Positions 8,018-17,056 of a stretch of DNA of 64,000 nt are shown piece after piece. The notes beneath the pieces were generated by a model. The model ran no database searches. It was not told where the DNA came from and saw only the letters and a program-made list of their open reading frames with translations. Numbering within the stretch: position 1 is the first letter of the stretch; each line of letters starts with the position of its first letter. The position numbers were made by a program, and so were the translations under genes. Origin of the DNA: JAJVIP01 sp964405835 (GTDB lineage Bacteria > Elusimicrobiota > Elusimicrobia > F11); assembly GCA_964405835.1 (NCBI GenBank), contig CAYOPN010000004.1:4459-68458 (forward strand), given 5' to 3'.

Positions 8018-9727
8018 ATGTTGGACGACAAGACACAGGTCCTCGAAGTCGCGATGGAGTTGGCGCTTCCCCACGCGTTCCTCGAACAAATTTCAAAACG
8101 TTTCGGCCCCGAAAAAGCGCGCGAATGCGCGATGTCGACGTCCGTCGGCGGCATCGGCCCGTTGTTGCGCGAGCGCGTGTTCGCACAAGGCGACGTCGGA
8201 ATAAATGTTGTCGGCGTCAGTCTTCTGTATGACACGGTCTGGGTACAGGCCTGGCACGAATGGGGACAGATAAATCTTCAGAAGCGCAACGTTTCGAACG
8301 CGCTCAAAACGGTCCTAAAGAAAAGAGAAGACCTCGGTTTCAGCCTTACCTTCTTTGACGGAAAAACCACCGCGGTGGAAGTGTGGGAATTGGCCTACGG
8401 CAAAGCCGTTGTGTATTTCCTTTCGGCACCCGGCGTCACCGACATTGTGTATCCGGGACCCAAAGACATGCCGCAGGGCACCGGCATCAATGCGAACCAA
8501 TGGTCCCACGAAATCCGTCTCAAACACAGCTGGCTCGTCGGCCGTGGCGCATTGGCGCTCTCCAAGAGACTAAACCGCAAACCATCCATCGCCATCTTGA
8601 GCGAAACCCCGACGTTTTTTACGCACAACCGTCTCGTCAAAGACGAATTCCAAAACGACCCGTTCTTCTCGGAGACAAAATATATCTTCAACGACCACAC
8701 GCCGCTCGAATACGCGCACCCGATCTGGGACCAGCCCACGCTGGACATGATCAAACTCGACCCGTCTGTTTACCTCAACAAACCCGCTTGGAACGATTCC
8801 AAGAAAACCTTGGATGTGACGAGCCTCTTGGTCGGGGTGTGCGATGCCGTCTTTGGCGTCGCCAGAAAACACGGCGACGTGATGAAAGCCATGCCCTCCT
8901 TGCGGGAGTTTGGCCCCAAGATCCAATACATCACAAACGGCGTGCGGAAAGAAGATTGGCAGGCGCCGGAATTCGCGGACCCCTCGAAGCTTACCGATGA
9001 ACAATTGTTGGCCGCCAAATTTGAACGCAAGAAAAAATTGCTCGATTGGGCCTGGCGCCATTGTCATCTGTGGCCGACGTGGGCGAAGGAATCCATCGAC
9101 AAAAAAATCATTGCCTGGACGCGCCGGATCACGCCGTACAAACGCCTCGACCTGTTGGTCAAAATGCTGAAGAACCAGGAATGGCGCGCGCGCTTTCTCC
9201 AATTAAACGTGGTGATCCTGGTGGGAGGGCGCATTCATCAACAAGACAATCATGCCCAGGACATCGTGTACGACTTGCTCGATGCGCTCGATAAAGACCC
9301 GCAGCTCCAGGCCCGCATCGTCACGATCGACAATTTCAATGTATGGGAAGCTCCGCTGCTTTATCAGGGTGTCGACGGCTCCATCATGTTGGCCGATGAC
9401 ACCCGCGAGGCCTCCGCCACCGGCTTTATGAAAGCCCAGATGAACGGCGGCGCCATCCTGGCCACGGCCGACGGCGCGGTACCGGAATTTGTGTTTTTCC
9501 AGGGCATCGAAAAAGACGAAAAGAAGGTCAACGGATTTCACATTCCTTATATTAAGGGCGAACCGACGGCGTTGGGCCTGCTGGAAGCGCTCGAAGCATT
9601 CGACAAGACACTGGCCAACCCGGCCTCTCAAGCGGCCATTGTGCGGGCCGCAATGGCCGTCACGGCCGATGTCGGCGTCGACCGCACCGTGGCCGACACC
9701 AAACGTCTTTATCAATCCCTGCCATGA
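8018..9727 (+). CDS. Alpha-glucan (glycogen/maltodextrin) phosphorylase, short GT35 type
   Basis: A 569-residue GT35-family enzyme that releases glucose 1-phosphate from alpha-1,4-glucans using PLP. Family motifs: TNGVRKEDW, TRRITPYKR, and EASATGFMKAQMNGG with the PLP-binding lysine, followed by ATADGAVPEF, which matches the NGA...DGANVE block of phosphorylases. It is shorter than E. coli GlgP (about 800 aa) and resembles the alpha-glucan family phosphorylases of thermophiles and uncultured phyla. It begins 21 bp after the PorV-like gene and overlaps the next gene by ATGA. Glycogen and maltodextrin cannot be told apart from the sequence. Confidence 0.8.
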   Translation: MLDDKTQVLEVAMELALPHAFLEQISKRFGPEKARECAMSTSVGGIGPLLRERVFAQGDVGINVVGVSLLYDTVWVQAWHEWGQINLQKRNVSNALKTVLKKREDLGFSLTFFDGKTTAVEVWELAYGKAVVYFLSAPGVTDIVYPGPKDMPQGTGINANQWSHEIRLKHSWLVGRGALALSKRLNRKPSIAILSETPTFFTHNRLVKDEFQNDPFFSETKYIFNDHTPLEYAHPIWDQPTLDMIKLDPSVYLNKPAWNDSKKTLDVTSLLVGVCDAVFGVARKHGDVMKAMPSLREFGPKIQYITNGVRKEDWQAPEFADPSKLTDEQLLAAKFERKKKLLDWAWRHCHLWPTWAKESIDKKIIAWTRRITPYKRLDLLVKMLKNQEWRARFLQLNVVILVGGRIHQQDNHAQDIVYDLLDALDKDPQLQARIVTIDNFNVWEAPLLYQGVDGSIMLADDTREASATGFMKAQMNGGAILATADGAVPEFVFFQGIEKDEKKVNGFHIPYIKGEPTALGLLEALEAFDKTLANPASQAAIVRAAMAVTADVGVDRTVADTKRLYQSLP

Positions 9728-10614
9728 ACCCGCCGCTTAAAAAATACTTCGCCCGCCACGGCGGACGAATTGAAAAAGCGTTGATCCATTATCTGCCGTC
9801 CACGCAGGAGCGCCCCCGCATTATTCACGAAGCGATGCGCTATTCGGTGCTCGCCGGAGGAAAACGCCTGCGCCCGATCCTCGTCATTGCCGGCGCGGAA
9901 TTGTGCGGAGGAAAAGCCGCGGACGTGATGCCCGCCGCTTGCGCCTTGGAATTCATTCACACGTATTCGCTGATCCACGACGACCTGCCCGCCATGGACG
10001 ACGATGATCTGCGCCGTGGCAAACCAACCAATCACAAAGTGTACGGGGAAGACATTGCGATTTTGGCCGGAGACGCATTGCTCACGCACGCGTTTAGTTT
10101 GTTGGCGGACAACGCCGACGTGGTACGGTTGGTCTCTCATGCCGCCGGCACGTTCGGCATGGTGGGGGGGCAAGTGGCCGACATCCAAGCGGACCAGGGC
10201 CGCTGGAAAAAACTTCAGGGAACCGAATACCGCTCGCCGAAAGGCCTGCTGCAATTTATCCATCTTCGAAAAACGGCGGCGCTGATCCGCGCCAGTCTTG
10301 TGGCCGGCGCCATTTTGGCGGGCGGAAAAAAGGCCCAAATCGCCGCGCTTGATAATTATGGCGAACACATTGGCCTGCTATTTCAAGTTACCGACGATAT
10401 TCTGGACCAGATCGGTGACAAGAAAAAATTGGGCAAACGCGGCAGCGACCGCGCTAACCAAAAACTCACGTTCCCAGCCATTTTTGGACTTGAACGTTCG
10501 CAAGCCATCGCGACGGCCCTGACCAAACGGGCCCACCAAGCCCTGTCTCCCTTCGGCCAAAAAGCCGATGTCTTGCATCACCTCGCCGACTTCATCCTCT
10601 CCCGCGACCACTAG
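9724..10614 (+). CDS. Polyprenyl (farnesyl/geranylgeranyl-type) diphosphate synthase
   Basis: Class I trans-prenyltransferase (296 aa) that condenses isopentenyl diphosphate with an allylic diphosphate. The first aspartate-rich motif is HDDLPAMDDDDLRRGKPTNH and the second is DDILD. The small-chain, IspA-like length and the two extra residues in the first motif favour farnesyl or geranylgeranyl diphosphate synthase. It overlaps the phosphorylase by ATGA. The product could feed quinone or undecaprenyl synthesis. Confidence 0.85.
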   Translation: MNPPLKKYFARHGGRIEKALIHYLPSTQERPRIIHEAMRYSVLAGGKRLRPILVIAGAELCGGKAADVMPAACALEFIHTYSLIHDDLPAMDDDDLRRGKPTNHKVYGEDIAILAGDALLTHAFSLLADNADVVRLVSHAAGTFGMVGGQVADIQADQGRWKKLQGTEYRSPKGLLQFIHLRKTAALIRASLVAGAILAGGKKAQIAALDNYGEHIGLLFQVTDDILDQIGDKKKLGKRGSDRANQKLTFPAIFGLERSQAIATALTKRAHQALSPFGQKADVLHHLADFILSRDH

Positions 10615-10681
10615 CCCCCCTACGCCGTAAGACGGCTACGGGGGGCAGGCCCCCTCCAGCGCTGATTTTGCGCGGTTTTTT
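10614..10681 (+). terminator. Hairpin and possible intrinsic terminator after the polyprenyl synthase
   Basis: Beginning on the last base of the stop codon, GCCCCCC (10614-10620) pairs with GGGGGGC (10640-10646), with inner GCCGT/ACGGC pairing. A smaller GCGC stem (10659-10673) is followed by a run of six T (10676-10681). Together they could end the upstream transcript before the sigma-54-like promoters. The larger hairpin may instead be another palindromic repeat. Confidence 0.45.
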
Positions 10682-10695
10682 ACCTCTCGACACTG

Positions 10696-10710
10696 TGGCA
10701 CATCCATTGC
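10696..10710 (+). promoter_or_regulatory. Sigma-54 (RpoN)-like promoter 1
   Basis: TGGCAC-ATCCA-TTGC matches the -24/-12 consensus TGGCAC-N5-TTGC at every defined base. GG (10697-10698) and GC (10709-10710) are exactly 10 bp apart, as required. Transcription would start near 10722, in front of the surface-protein operon. No enhancer site or RpoN activator gene is recognised in the window. Confidence 0.6.
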
Positions 10711-10735
10711 ACCCTTTTCGGTAACAACATCCCTG

Positions 10736-10750
10736 TGGCATTGAGATGGC
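10736..10750 (+). promoter_or_regulatory. Sigma-54-like promoter 2
   Basis: TGGCAT-TGAGA-TGGC keeps the invariant GG (10737-10738) and GC (10749-10750) at 10-bp spacing but deviates at two consensus bases. It lies exactly 40 bp downstream of the first site in the same orientation. It could be a second start or a silent binding site. Confidence 0.4.
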
Positions 10751-10834
10751 AAACGTGTGACAAAAATTACGTGGAGTAAAAATGAATCCAGGGCTACATC
10801 ACTCTAAGAGAAGCAGGGAAAAAGGAGAACCAAA

Positions 10835-11161
10835 ATGAAAATTCGTTACCTCTTAAGCGCCATCCTGTTTCTCGCATTCTCCTCTCAAGTTTTCGCCCTC
10901 CAAATTTCAGGCCCTGCCGAAATCAGCAAAAAAGAAAAAGCGGTCATCACGATCACGCTTGCCGCCAACGAAAGCAAAGACGGGCTTCACTTTCACGTCA
11001 CGACGCGCGCCAACGGGACTGTCGAAGCCCCGATGATCTGGACCGGAAACAGCGGCCAGGTTGAATTGGAAGGACTGCCGACGGGCTCCGTGATTCTTTC
11101 GATCACGAGGAACGACGCGCGCAAACCCTTATGCACGAAGGGCATGAAGGTGTTGCCATGA
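10835..11161 (+). CDS. Small exported protein, first gene of the surface-protein operon
   Basis: A 108-residue protein with a clear signal peptide (cleaved after QVFA, about residue 21) and a compact strand-rich domain with alternating polar and hydrophobic residues, probably Ig-like. A strong ribosome site, AAAGGAGAA, precedes the ATG. The stop overlaps the next start (ATGA). I do not recognise the family. It may be an accessory or periplasmic partner of the large Ig-repeat protein. Confidence 0.65.
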   Translation: MKIRYLLSAILFLAFSSQVFALQISGPAEISKKEKAVITITLAANESKDGLHFHVTTRANGTVEAPMIWTGNSGQVELEGLPTGSVILSITRNDARKPLCTKGMKVLP

Positions 11162-14100
11162 ACTTCTTTAAACGCCTCGCTCTTTTCGGCTTCATTTTCA
11201 GCACCGGTTCCGCGGCTTTCGCGGCCTATACGATCACACGCACCGACGGCGGAAACAACACGTTGCTCGTCCAAGGCCGCGAATACGAATACGTGATCAC
11301 GAACACCAATACTCCGATCCGCCTCGAAGACGTATTCATCGATGTCAGCTCTCCGAACCATGACATCATGGTGGCCCCCGGCGTGCAGACCGGCCCCAAC
11401 AAATTCTCTGTCGACAACAACGGCCAGTTGGTCATCAGCATCCGTTTCCATAACCAAGGGTCCTATTCGTTAACGGTCCGTAACTCGCAGGACTCGAACA
11501 ACCGGGGCACACTGAACAGCATTCAAGTGCAACGTTATCCGGTCACCTTTTCTATTACGCCGAGCAACCCGACCGTTAACGCCGCCCAACCTTTTACAAT
11601 CAATGTGACGGCCATCGATGTTAACGGCATTGTCGTGACCGGCTTTGAAGATTCGGTCCAGATCCGCGACAGCCAGCTATCTTCGTTGGTTGGTTTTGTG
11701 GATGGCTCGTCCTTCGTAAACGGCACCGCCACCAATGTGCCGGTGACGGTCCTGGCCGGCAATCTGGCCAACCAATTCACACTAACGCTTACCGGCGAAA
11801 TCCAGTATTACAATCCGTCCTTGCCTGCGCCTCACATGAGCCCGAACCCGACTTTGGTCAGCAACATGCTCAATTTGATTCCCGGGGCGTTCCACAAATT
11901 GATCATGCTGTTCCCCGGCGAAACGTTGAACCCCGGAAGCGGCAAATCGGGAACCGTGACCGACCAACAGTCCGGCGTTCCTGTTTCCCTGGTGACGGTC
12001 CGCCGCGTCGACCAGTGGTTCAACCCAATCCTGACGAACCCGAACCCGGCTGTCAGCGTCCAATTCACGTCTTCTCAAGTCGGTCAGGACAACCCACCTT
12101 TCCCGTTCACGCTTTCGATGACGAGCCCTTTGCTTTCAATCACCGCGGCAATGAACCAGATTTATTTCGGCGGCAGCGGCGACCGTATCGTCAAAGCGAT
12201 CCCCGATGGACAGAGCTCGCAAGAAGACTCTTCGCTGGTTCCGGCCACGCCGGGCCAAGCCGAGTCCTACACAATCGAAATCGTCGGTGTCGCGCCGAAC
12301 CAGACCGTCGACACCGAGACCCTGATGCTGGTCCGCGTTCGCGCGTTTGACCAGAACGGCGACCCGCTCACCACACTTTTCGGACAAATTCCCGGCGCCG
12401 AAATGCGCGCGCTGCTTGGCAGCGGACAAGAAAGCCGCGCCTGGGTCGACACCAACGAACCGACGCTTGTTCCCGACAACGTGGTCAATTTCAGCGCCGG
12501 CGTGGCAACGATGAATTTGGTCGTCACCAAGTTCGGTTCCGATGTCCGTCTCCATTATGTGACGCCGGTCCGCGACGCGTTGTCGATCCCGTTTAACGTG
12601 GACGTCGGCGCGCCGAACAAAGTCCATTTCACGATCCGCGGTAAAGCGCCCACCCCGGCGCAAGGCGAGACCTGGACGCCCGGCACCTATCCCGGCAACG
12701 GCGGCACGCCCCCGACAGTGAAAGTGGGGGAGGAACTGGTGGTCGAAGCGCGCATTACCGATAGACGTTGGAACCTGATTTCCGGCGGCGGCGCCAGCTA
12801 CACGATGCAAATCACGAACACCGCTAACCATTTTGTCGAGTCCCGCCACATGACCCTTGGGGGCCCGACATATCAGTTCCCGGCCAACGGCGAATTTGCC
12901 TTCAATAATGATCCGGCCTTTGACCGTTCGTTCCGTGTGAAGTTCCGCACAGCCGGTCCCTCGGCCTCGCCGATTATTCCCGCGCCGCAATTCGCAGGCA
13001 CCATTTCTCTCGGCACGTTTTTCAGTTCATCGAACACCGTTGTTCCCGAGGTGTACAGCAAGCTCGTGATCGCGGCCCCGGGAGAAACGCTCCGTCCCGG
13101 CACCGACACCGAACCGGACGGAAAGACGGGCACTCCGTCTTCCCAAGCCGCCGGCGTGCAGTTCAATACGATCGCCTACGCGACCGACCTCTATTTCAAT
13201 CCGGTGATCAACAGTCCTTTCCCGACCGTTAATTTCACATTGACCCCCGCGCTGGCCGCGAGTTTCGTGAGCGGCACGCTGCCGGCGGCGATGCAAAGCG
13301 GCCAAAGAAATTTCACGGTCACGCTCGGCAGCGGCACAAACGTGCGTTTGTTCGACAACGCCACGCCGGCCATTTTCCAACAAGTCTCCGTTCCTATTTC
13401 CCATGGACCGTTGGACCATTTCCGTTTGACGTTGAACGCGGTGGGTGACAAAGAAGCCGGTGTTCCTTTCAATGTGACGATCCGCGCGGAAGACCAGTAC
13501 AACAATCAGGTCCTTAACTTTAACCAGGCCGTCGCCTTGACACCCAACACCGGGGCGGCCACGATGAACCCGACCTCGGTCAATTTGGTCAACGGATCGC
13601 TCACGCTTGATATGACGATGTTCGCTTCCACTCCCGCCGCGCGTATTCAGATGTCGCTCGGCAGCGTGATTTCAAACAGCCCGACGTTTGTGGTCCGCGT
13701 GAATTCGCAGGGATATCGCCGCTTGCTCTTGTTGCTGCCGGGGGAAACCTTGGCCCAAGGCACCTTGGCCGGAAAAACCGGGACACCGACGCCGGTCACG
13801 GTCGGCGTGGTCAGCATCGCCCGCGCGTTGGCTTGCGACCTTTATTTCAACCCACTTGATACGGCCGGCACAGTCAGCTTTGCGAGCAACCACTTGTCTC
13901 AATTCGGCTCCGCTCAAGGAAACCTCGCCAATGTCGACGGACATGGCGAATATTCGACCACTCTTATTTTGAAAAACGCCACCACGCACACGATTACATT
14001 GGTGGATGTGAATAACGGGTCGGTTTCCGGCTCCACGTCGGCCATCCAAGGATTGGTTGGAACTTACAAGAAGCTTCAAGTGCTCGCGCCCGGTGAAACC

Positions 14101-17043
14101 GCCGACCCGGACCAAGCGAACGGCAAGACCGGGACGCCGCTCACCCAAAAAGTTTCGACGCCTTTCACGCTCACCATGCGCGCCGTGGACGACTTCTGGA
14201 ACCTGGTCACATTCAACGGTGGCGATACCAATTTATCGGCGAGCATCGTGGCCGCGATGTTCAACCCGCCGAACAACAACGGCGGCGTAAGCCCGCGTCC
14301 TTTTACAAATGGCGTGACGACGCGTGATGCCATTATCGGTCAACAAGGCCTGGTGACACTGACCGTCCGTGACGATGCGAACCTGACCAAACCCGGTCAA
14401 AGCGTCGAAGTGCAAGTGGACCCGGGCCCAATTTATGTGTTCACAACGGCCCAGACCGCTACCGCCGGCCAAGCTTTCCCGCCGGTGACGATCAGTCTTG
14501 AAGAAAACGGCGTCCCCGTGAACGGCTACAACCGGTCGATATTTTTGACCGCCGATCTCACTTCGGGCGGCCCGGCGTCGGGCGGATTCAACCCGGACGG
14601 CTCGCCCCGCGAATACGTGATGACCAACGGCCAAGTTGTGATCAACGATTTGAGCTACGCGTATGTTGAAAACATCAAGATCCGTCTTTCCGATGACTTC
14701 AACCGCCTTGCTTTCTCGGACCCGATTGAAGTTATTCCAAGCGGATTAAAATACCGCGTCACGGTCCCTTCCTCCGATGTTATCGCCGGTCCGCCGTCCA
14801 ACTTTCCTGTGCGCGTGGAACTGCTTGAACAGAACACCAACACGCTGGTCAAGAACCACGACCATACCGTGGACGTTGCGGTGCTTTCCGCGATCAACGC
14901 AACCACCGATGGCGCTTACAGCGTCACCACCGCCAACTTGGTCCAAGGCGTCGCCAATTTCGCGCAGTCGTACACCAAAGCGGAATCGATCATCATTACT
15001 ATTACAGAGTCCGCGACCACCGGTGACCCCAACTTCGTCATTCCGTCGCAAAACAGCAACAACGTGAACGTGGTGGCCGATGGCTACAAGAAACTTTTGT
15101 TGGTGATGCCCGGTGAGACCCACGTGCCGGGCGTGACCTCCGCCACCGGTAAGACCGGAACGCCGACGTCACGTCAGAAAGGCGTACCGTTCCTGGCCCA
15201 AGTGCGCGGCGTGGACCAATACTGGAACGTCGCTCAGTCATTCAGTGGCGGCGCCATCCGTTTTGAATCGAACGACTTACCGCCCTCCATCATGTTGACC
15301 AATCCCACAAACCAGGACGCGCCGCTCGTGAACGGTGAAAGCGCTTCCTTTATCCACATGGACAACCCGGGCAGCTGGTCGGTGACGGTAAAAGACTCGA
15401 ACAATTCCTTGATCAGCGTGCAATCGGTGTTGTTGGCCGTTGGTGGCCTCTATTACCAAGTGGACGGCATCCCGGCCCAAGTCCACGCCGGCCCACCCAC
15501 GCAATTCACGATGAACGTGACGCTTTACGATTCGATAACAAACCTGCCGGTCACAAGCGCGAACCAGGCTCTCATACTGGAAGCGCGTTATGCGAACGGC
15601 ACGTTGGCCGCGGGCAACCTCGGCATCACCAGCGCCCAATTGTCCAACGGCACGGTCGGCATCACAAACCAGAGTTATTCGATCGCAGAAAATATCTTCA
15701 TCCACGTCCGCGACGCCATCGGCAACACGGGCTCGAGCGCCATCATTAACTTCATCCCGCGCCAAGTCCGTTATGTGTTTGAGACGCCGGCCGACGCCGA
15801 CGTGAACACGCCTTTTAATGTGACCATCCGCGCCATCGATCAGGACACCGGCAGCGAAGTGCGGAACTTGAACCGCACCAACACGCTGGCGGCGTTCGCT
15901 TCACTCACCGGCCTTCCGGTCACCGGCAGCTTTGTTCCGGGCACCGTGAACATCGTTAATGGTACCGGCCAAGTATCGGCCACCTACAACATCGCCGAAT
16001 CGATCTTCCTTCAAATGACGGACTCGACGCCGCTTAATGGCCAAAGTCCGCCCACGCAGCCGACCTATTCTTCCAACGGCTCGATCAACATTCACCCTGG
16101 CGCGTTGTCGGATTTGACCGGCATTGCCGACTTTGCGATGCAATCCAACGAGACCCGCAATTTCACTGTTACCGCGCTCGATGCGTTCGGCAATATCATC
16201 CCCGGCCAAAACTTGGTCTTCCGCGTGAACGCCATTGACCCGCCCGGACAGATGGCGATGAACGGCCAAGCCGACCTCTATTCGGCCGACGTCAACAGCG
16301 CCGGTCAACTGAACGTCACTTTCCGGCCCTCGGTCAACACGAATGGTCTGGTTGAAATCGTGATAGCCGATGGAACACGGCCGAACGGTTACACCAAAAC
16401 GGTTTTGATCGCCATGAACGGCTGGACGCTGAACCCGGCGCGCGCGCTCGGTCTTGGCGAAAACCGTATCCCGGTGGGCACGCGTCTGAAACTCGATATC
16501 AGCCAACGACCTGGCACCGGCGGGACCGTCCGTACTTTTTATCGCGTGGACAACGGCCCGTGGCAGCTTTACGACGCGAACAACGGCGTCGCGGGTTTTG
16601 ATCAAACCCGCAGTTACAACCTCGAATGGTATTCGGAAGTCTGCTACGACCTGGCTTGTACAAACCCCATCAGCGAACTTTCCATCAGCGGCGCGCCTAA
16701 CTTTGCCAGCGTGACGACCTATATCGTGACGGACAACATCAACGGCTACCCCAGTCCGTTTAACCCGAAAGCGACCGATGGGAACAATTACCTCACGATT
16801 CAATACCCGCTTCAAACGGCGACAAGCGTGGAAATAGACATCTACGACCTCTTCGGCCAGAAAGTCTGGCACAAGGACATCAACGGAGGGGAGCAAGGCG
16901 GGGAAGCGCGGATGGACAACCGGGTGTTTTGGTTCGGTACCAACGATGAAGGCCACACTGTTGCAAATGGTGGGTATATCGTGACTGTTAAGCCCGGCGG
17001 GTCCTCGCAGACAATGAAAACAAAGGTCCTGGTTGTGAAATAA
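11158..17043 (+). CDS. Large Ig-repeat surface protein with FlgD-like C-terminal domain
   Basis: A 1961-residue exported protein (signal peptide cleaved near AAFA). The frame opens at 11131, but ATG 11158 overlaps the previous stop and follows GAAGGTG. Most of the chain is tandem beta-sandwich modules. Five contain Y-x-K/R-L-x4-PGET-x2-G...GKTGTP followed by a V/A-D-x2-[WF]N motif, at about residues 247, 632, 852, 970 and 1309, with a divergent sixth near 486. The last ~105 residues form a FlgD-like/type IX-like domain (YPSPFNP...VEIDIYDLFGQKVW...GGYIVTV). It is probably displayed on or released from the cell surface. Adhesin-like, but no ligand-binding domain is recognised. Confidence 0.75.
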   Translation: MNFFKRLALFGFIFSTGSAAFAAYTITRTDGGNNTLLVQGREYEYVITNTNTPIRLEDVFIDVSSPNHDIMVAPGVQTGPNKFSVDNNGQLVISIRFHNQGSYSLTVRNSQDSNNRGTLNSIQVQRYPVTFSITPSNPTVNAAQPFTINVTAIDVNGIVVTGFEDSVQIRDSQLSSLVGFVDGSSFVNGTATNVPVTVLAGNLANQFTLTLTGEIQYYNPSLPAPHMSPNPTLVSNMLNLIPGAFHKLIMLFPGETLNPGSGKSGTVTDQQSGVPVSLVTVRRVDQWFNPILTNPNPAVSVQFTSSQVGQDNPPFPFTLSMTSPLLSITAAMNQIYFGGSGDRIVKAIPDGQSSQEDSSLVPATPGQAESYTIEIVGVAPNQTVDTETLMLVRVRAFDQNGDPLTTLFGQIPGAEMRALLGSGQESRAWVDTNEPTLVPDNVVNFSAGVATMNLVVTKFGSDVRLHYVTPVRDALSIPFNVDVGAPNKVHFTIRGKAPTPAQGETWTPGTYPGNGGTPPTVKVGEELVVEARITDRRWNLISGGGASYTMQITNTANHFVESRHMTLGGPTYQFPANGEFAFNNDPAFDRSFRVKFRTAGPSASPIIPAPQFAGTISLGTFFSSSNTVVPEVYSKLVIAAPGETLRPGTDTEPDGKTGTPSSQAAGVQFNTIAYATDLYFNPVINSPFPTVNFTLTPALAASFVSGTLPAAMQSGQRNFTVTLGSGTNVRLFDNATPAIFQQVSVPISHGPLDHFRLTLNAVGDKEAGVPFNVTIRAEDQYNNQVLNFNQAVALTPNTGAATMNPTSVNLVNGSLTLDMTMFASTPAARIQMSLGSVISNSPTFVVRVNSQGYRRLLLLLPGETLAQGTLAGKTGTPTPVTVGVVSIARALACDLYFNPLDTAGTVSFASNHLSQFGSAQGNLANVDGHGEYSTTLILKNATTHTITLVDVNNGSVSGSTSAIQGLVGTYKKLQVLAPGETADPDQANGKTGTPLTQKVSTPFTLTMRAVDDFWNLVTFNGGDTNLSASIVAAMFNPPNNNGGVSPRPFTNGVTTRDAIIGQQGLVTLTVRDDANLTKPGQSVEVQVDPGPIYVFTTAQTATAGQAFPPVTISLEENGVPVNGYNRSIFLTADLTSGGPASGGFNPDGSPREYVMTNGQVVINDLSYAYVENIKIRLSDDFNRLAFSDPIEVIPSGLKYRVTVPSSDVIAGPPSNFPVRVELLEQNTNTLVKNHDHTVDVAVLSAINATTDGAYSVTTANLVQGVANFAQSYTKAESIIITITESATTGDPNFVIPSQNSNNVNVVADGYKKLLLVMPGETHVPGVTSATGKTGTPTSRQKGVPFLAQVRGVDQYWNVAQSFSGGAIRFESNDLPPSIMLTNPTNQDAPLVNGESASFIHMDNPGSWSVTVKDSNNSLISVQSVLLAVGGLYYQVDGIPAQVHAGPPTQFTMNVTLYDSITNLPVTSANQALILEARYANGTLAAGNLGITSAQLSNGTVGITNQSYSIAENIFIHVRDAIGNTGSSAIINFIPRQVRYVFETPADADVNTPFNVTIRAIDQDTGSEVRNLNRTNTLAAFASLTGLPVTGSFVPGTVNIVNGTGQVSATYNIAESIFLQMTDSTPLNGQSPPTQPTYSSNGSINIHPGALSDLTGIADFAMQSNETRNFTVTALDAFGNIIPGQNLVFRVNAIDPPGQMAMNGQADLYSADVNSAGQLNVTFRPSVNTNGLVEIVIADGTRPNGYTKTVLIAMNGWTLNPARALGLGENRIPVGTRLKLDISQRPGTGGTVRTFYRVDNGPWQLYDANNGVAGFDQTRSYNLEWYSEVCYDLACTNPISELSISGAPNFASVTTYIVTDNINGYPSPFNPKATDGNNYLTIQYPLQTATSVEIDIYDLFGQKVWHKDINGGEQGGEARMDNRVFWFGTNDEGHTVANGGYIVTVKPGGSSQTMKTKVLVVK

Positions 17044-17056
17044 AAAGGCGATCCCA

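Noticed and set aside
9724..10614. Possible octaprenyl (long-chain) synthase
   Set aside because: The extended first aspartate motif (DDLPAMDD) and about 296-residue length fit the short-chain, IspA-like group better.
11890..15170. Spaced repeats in the Ig-repeat gene as a possible CRISPR-like array
   Set aside because: The repeats are protein-level motifs hundreds of bases apart with variable DNA and no regular spacers.
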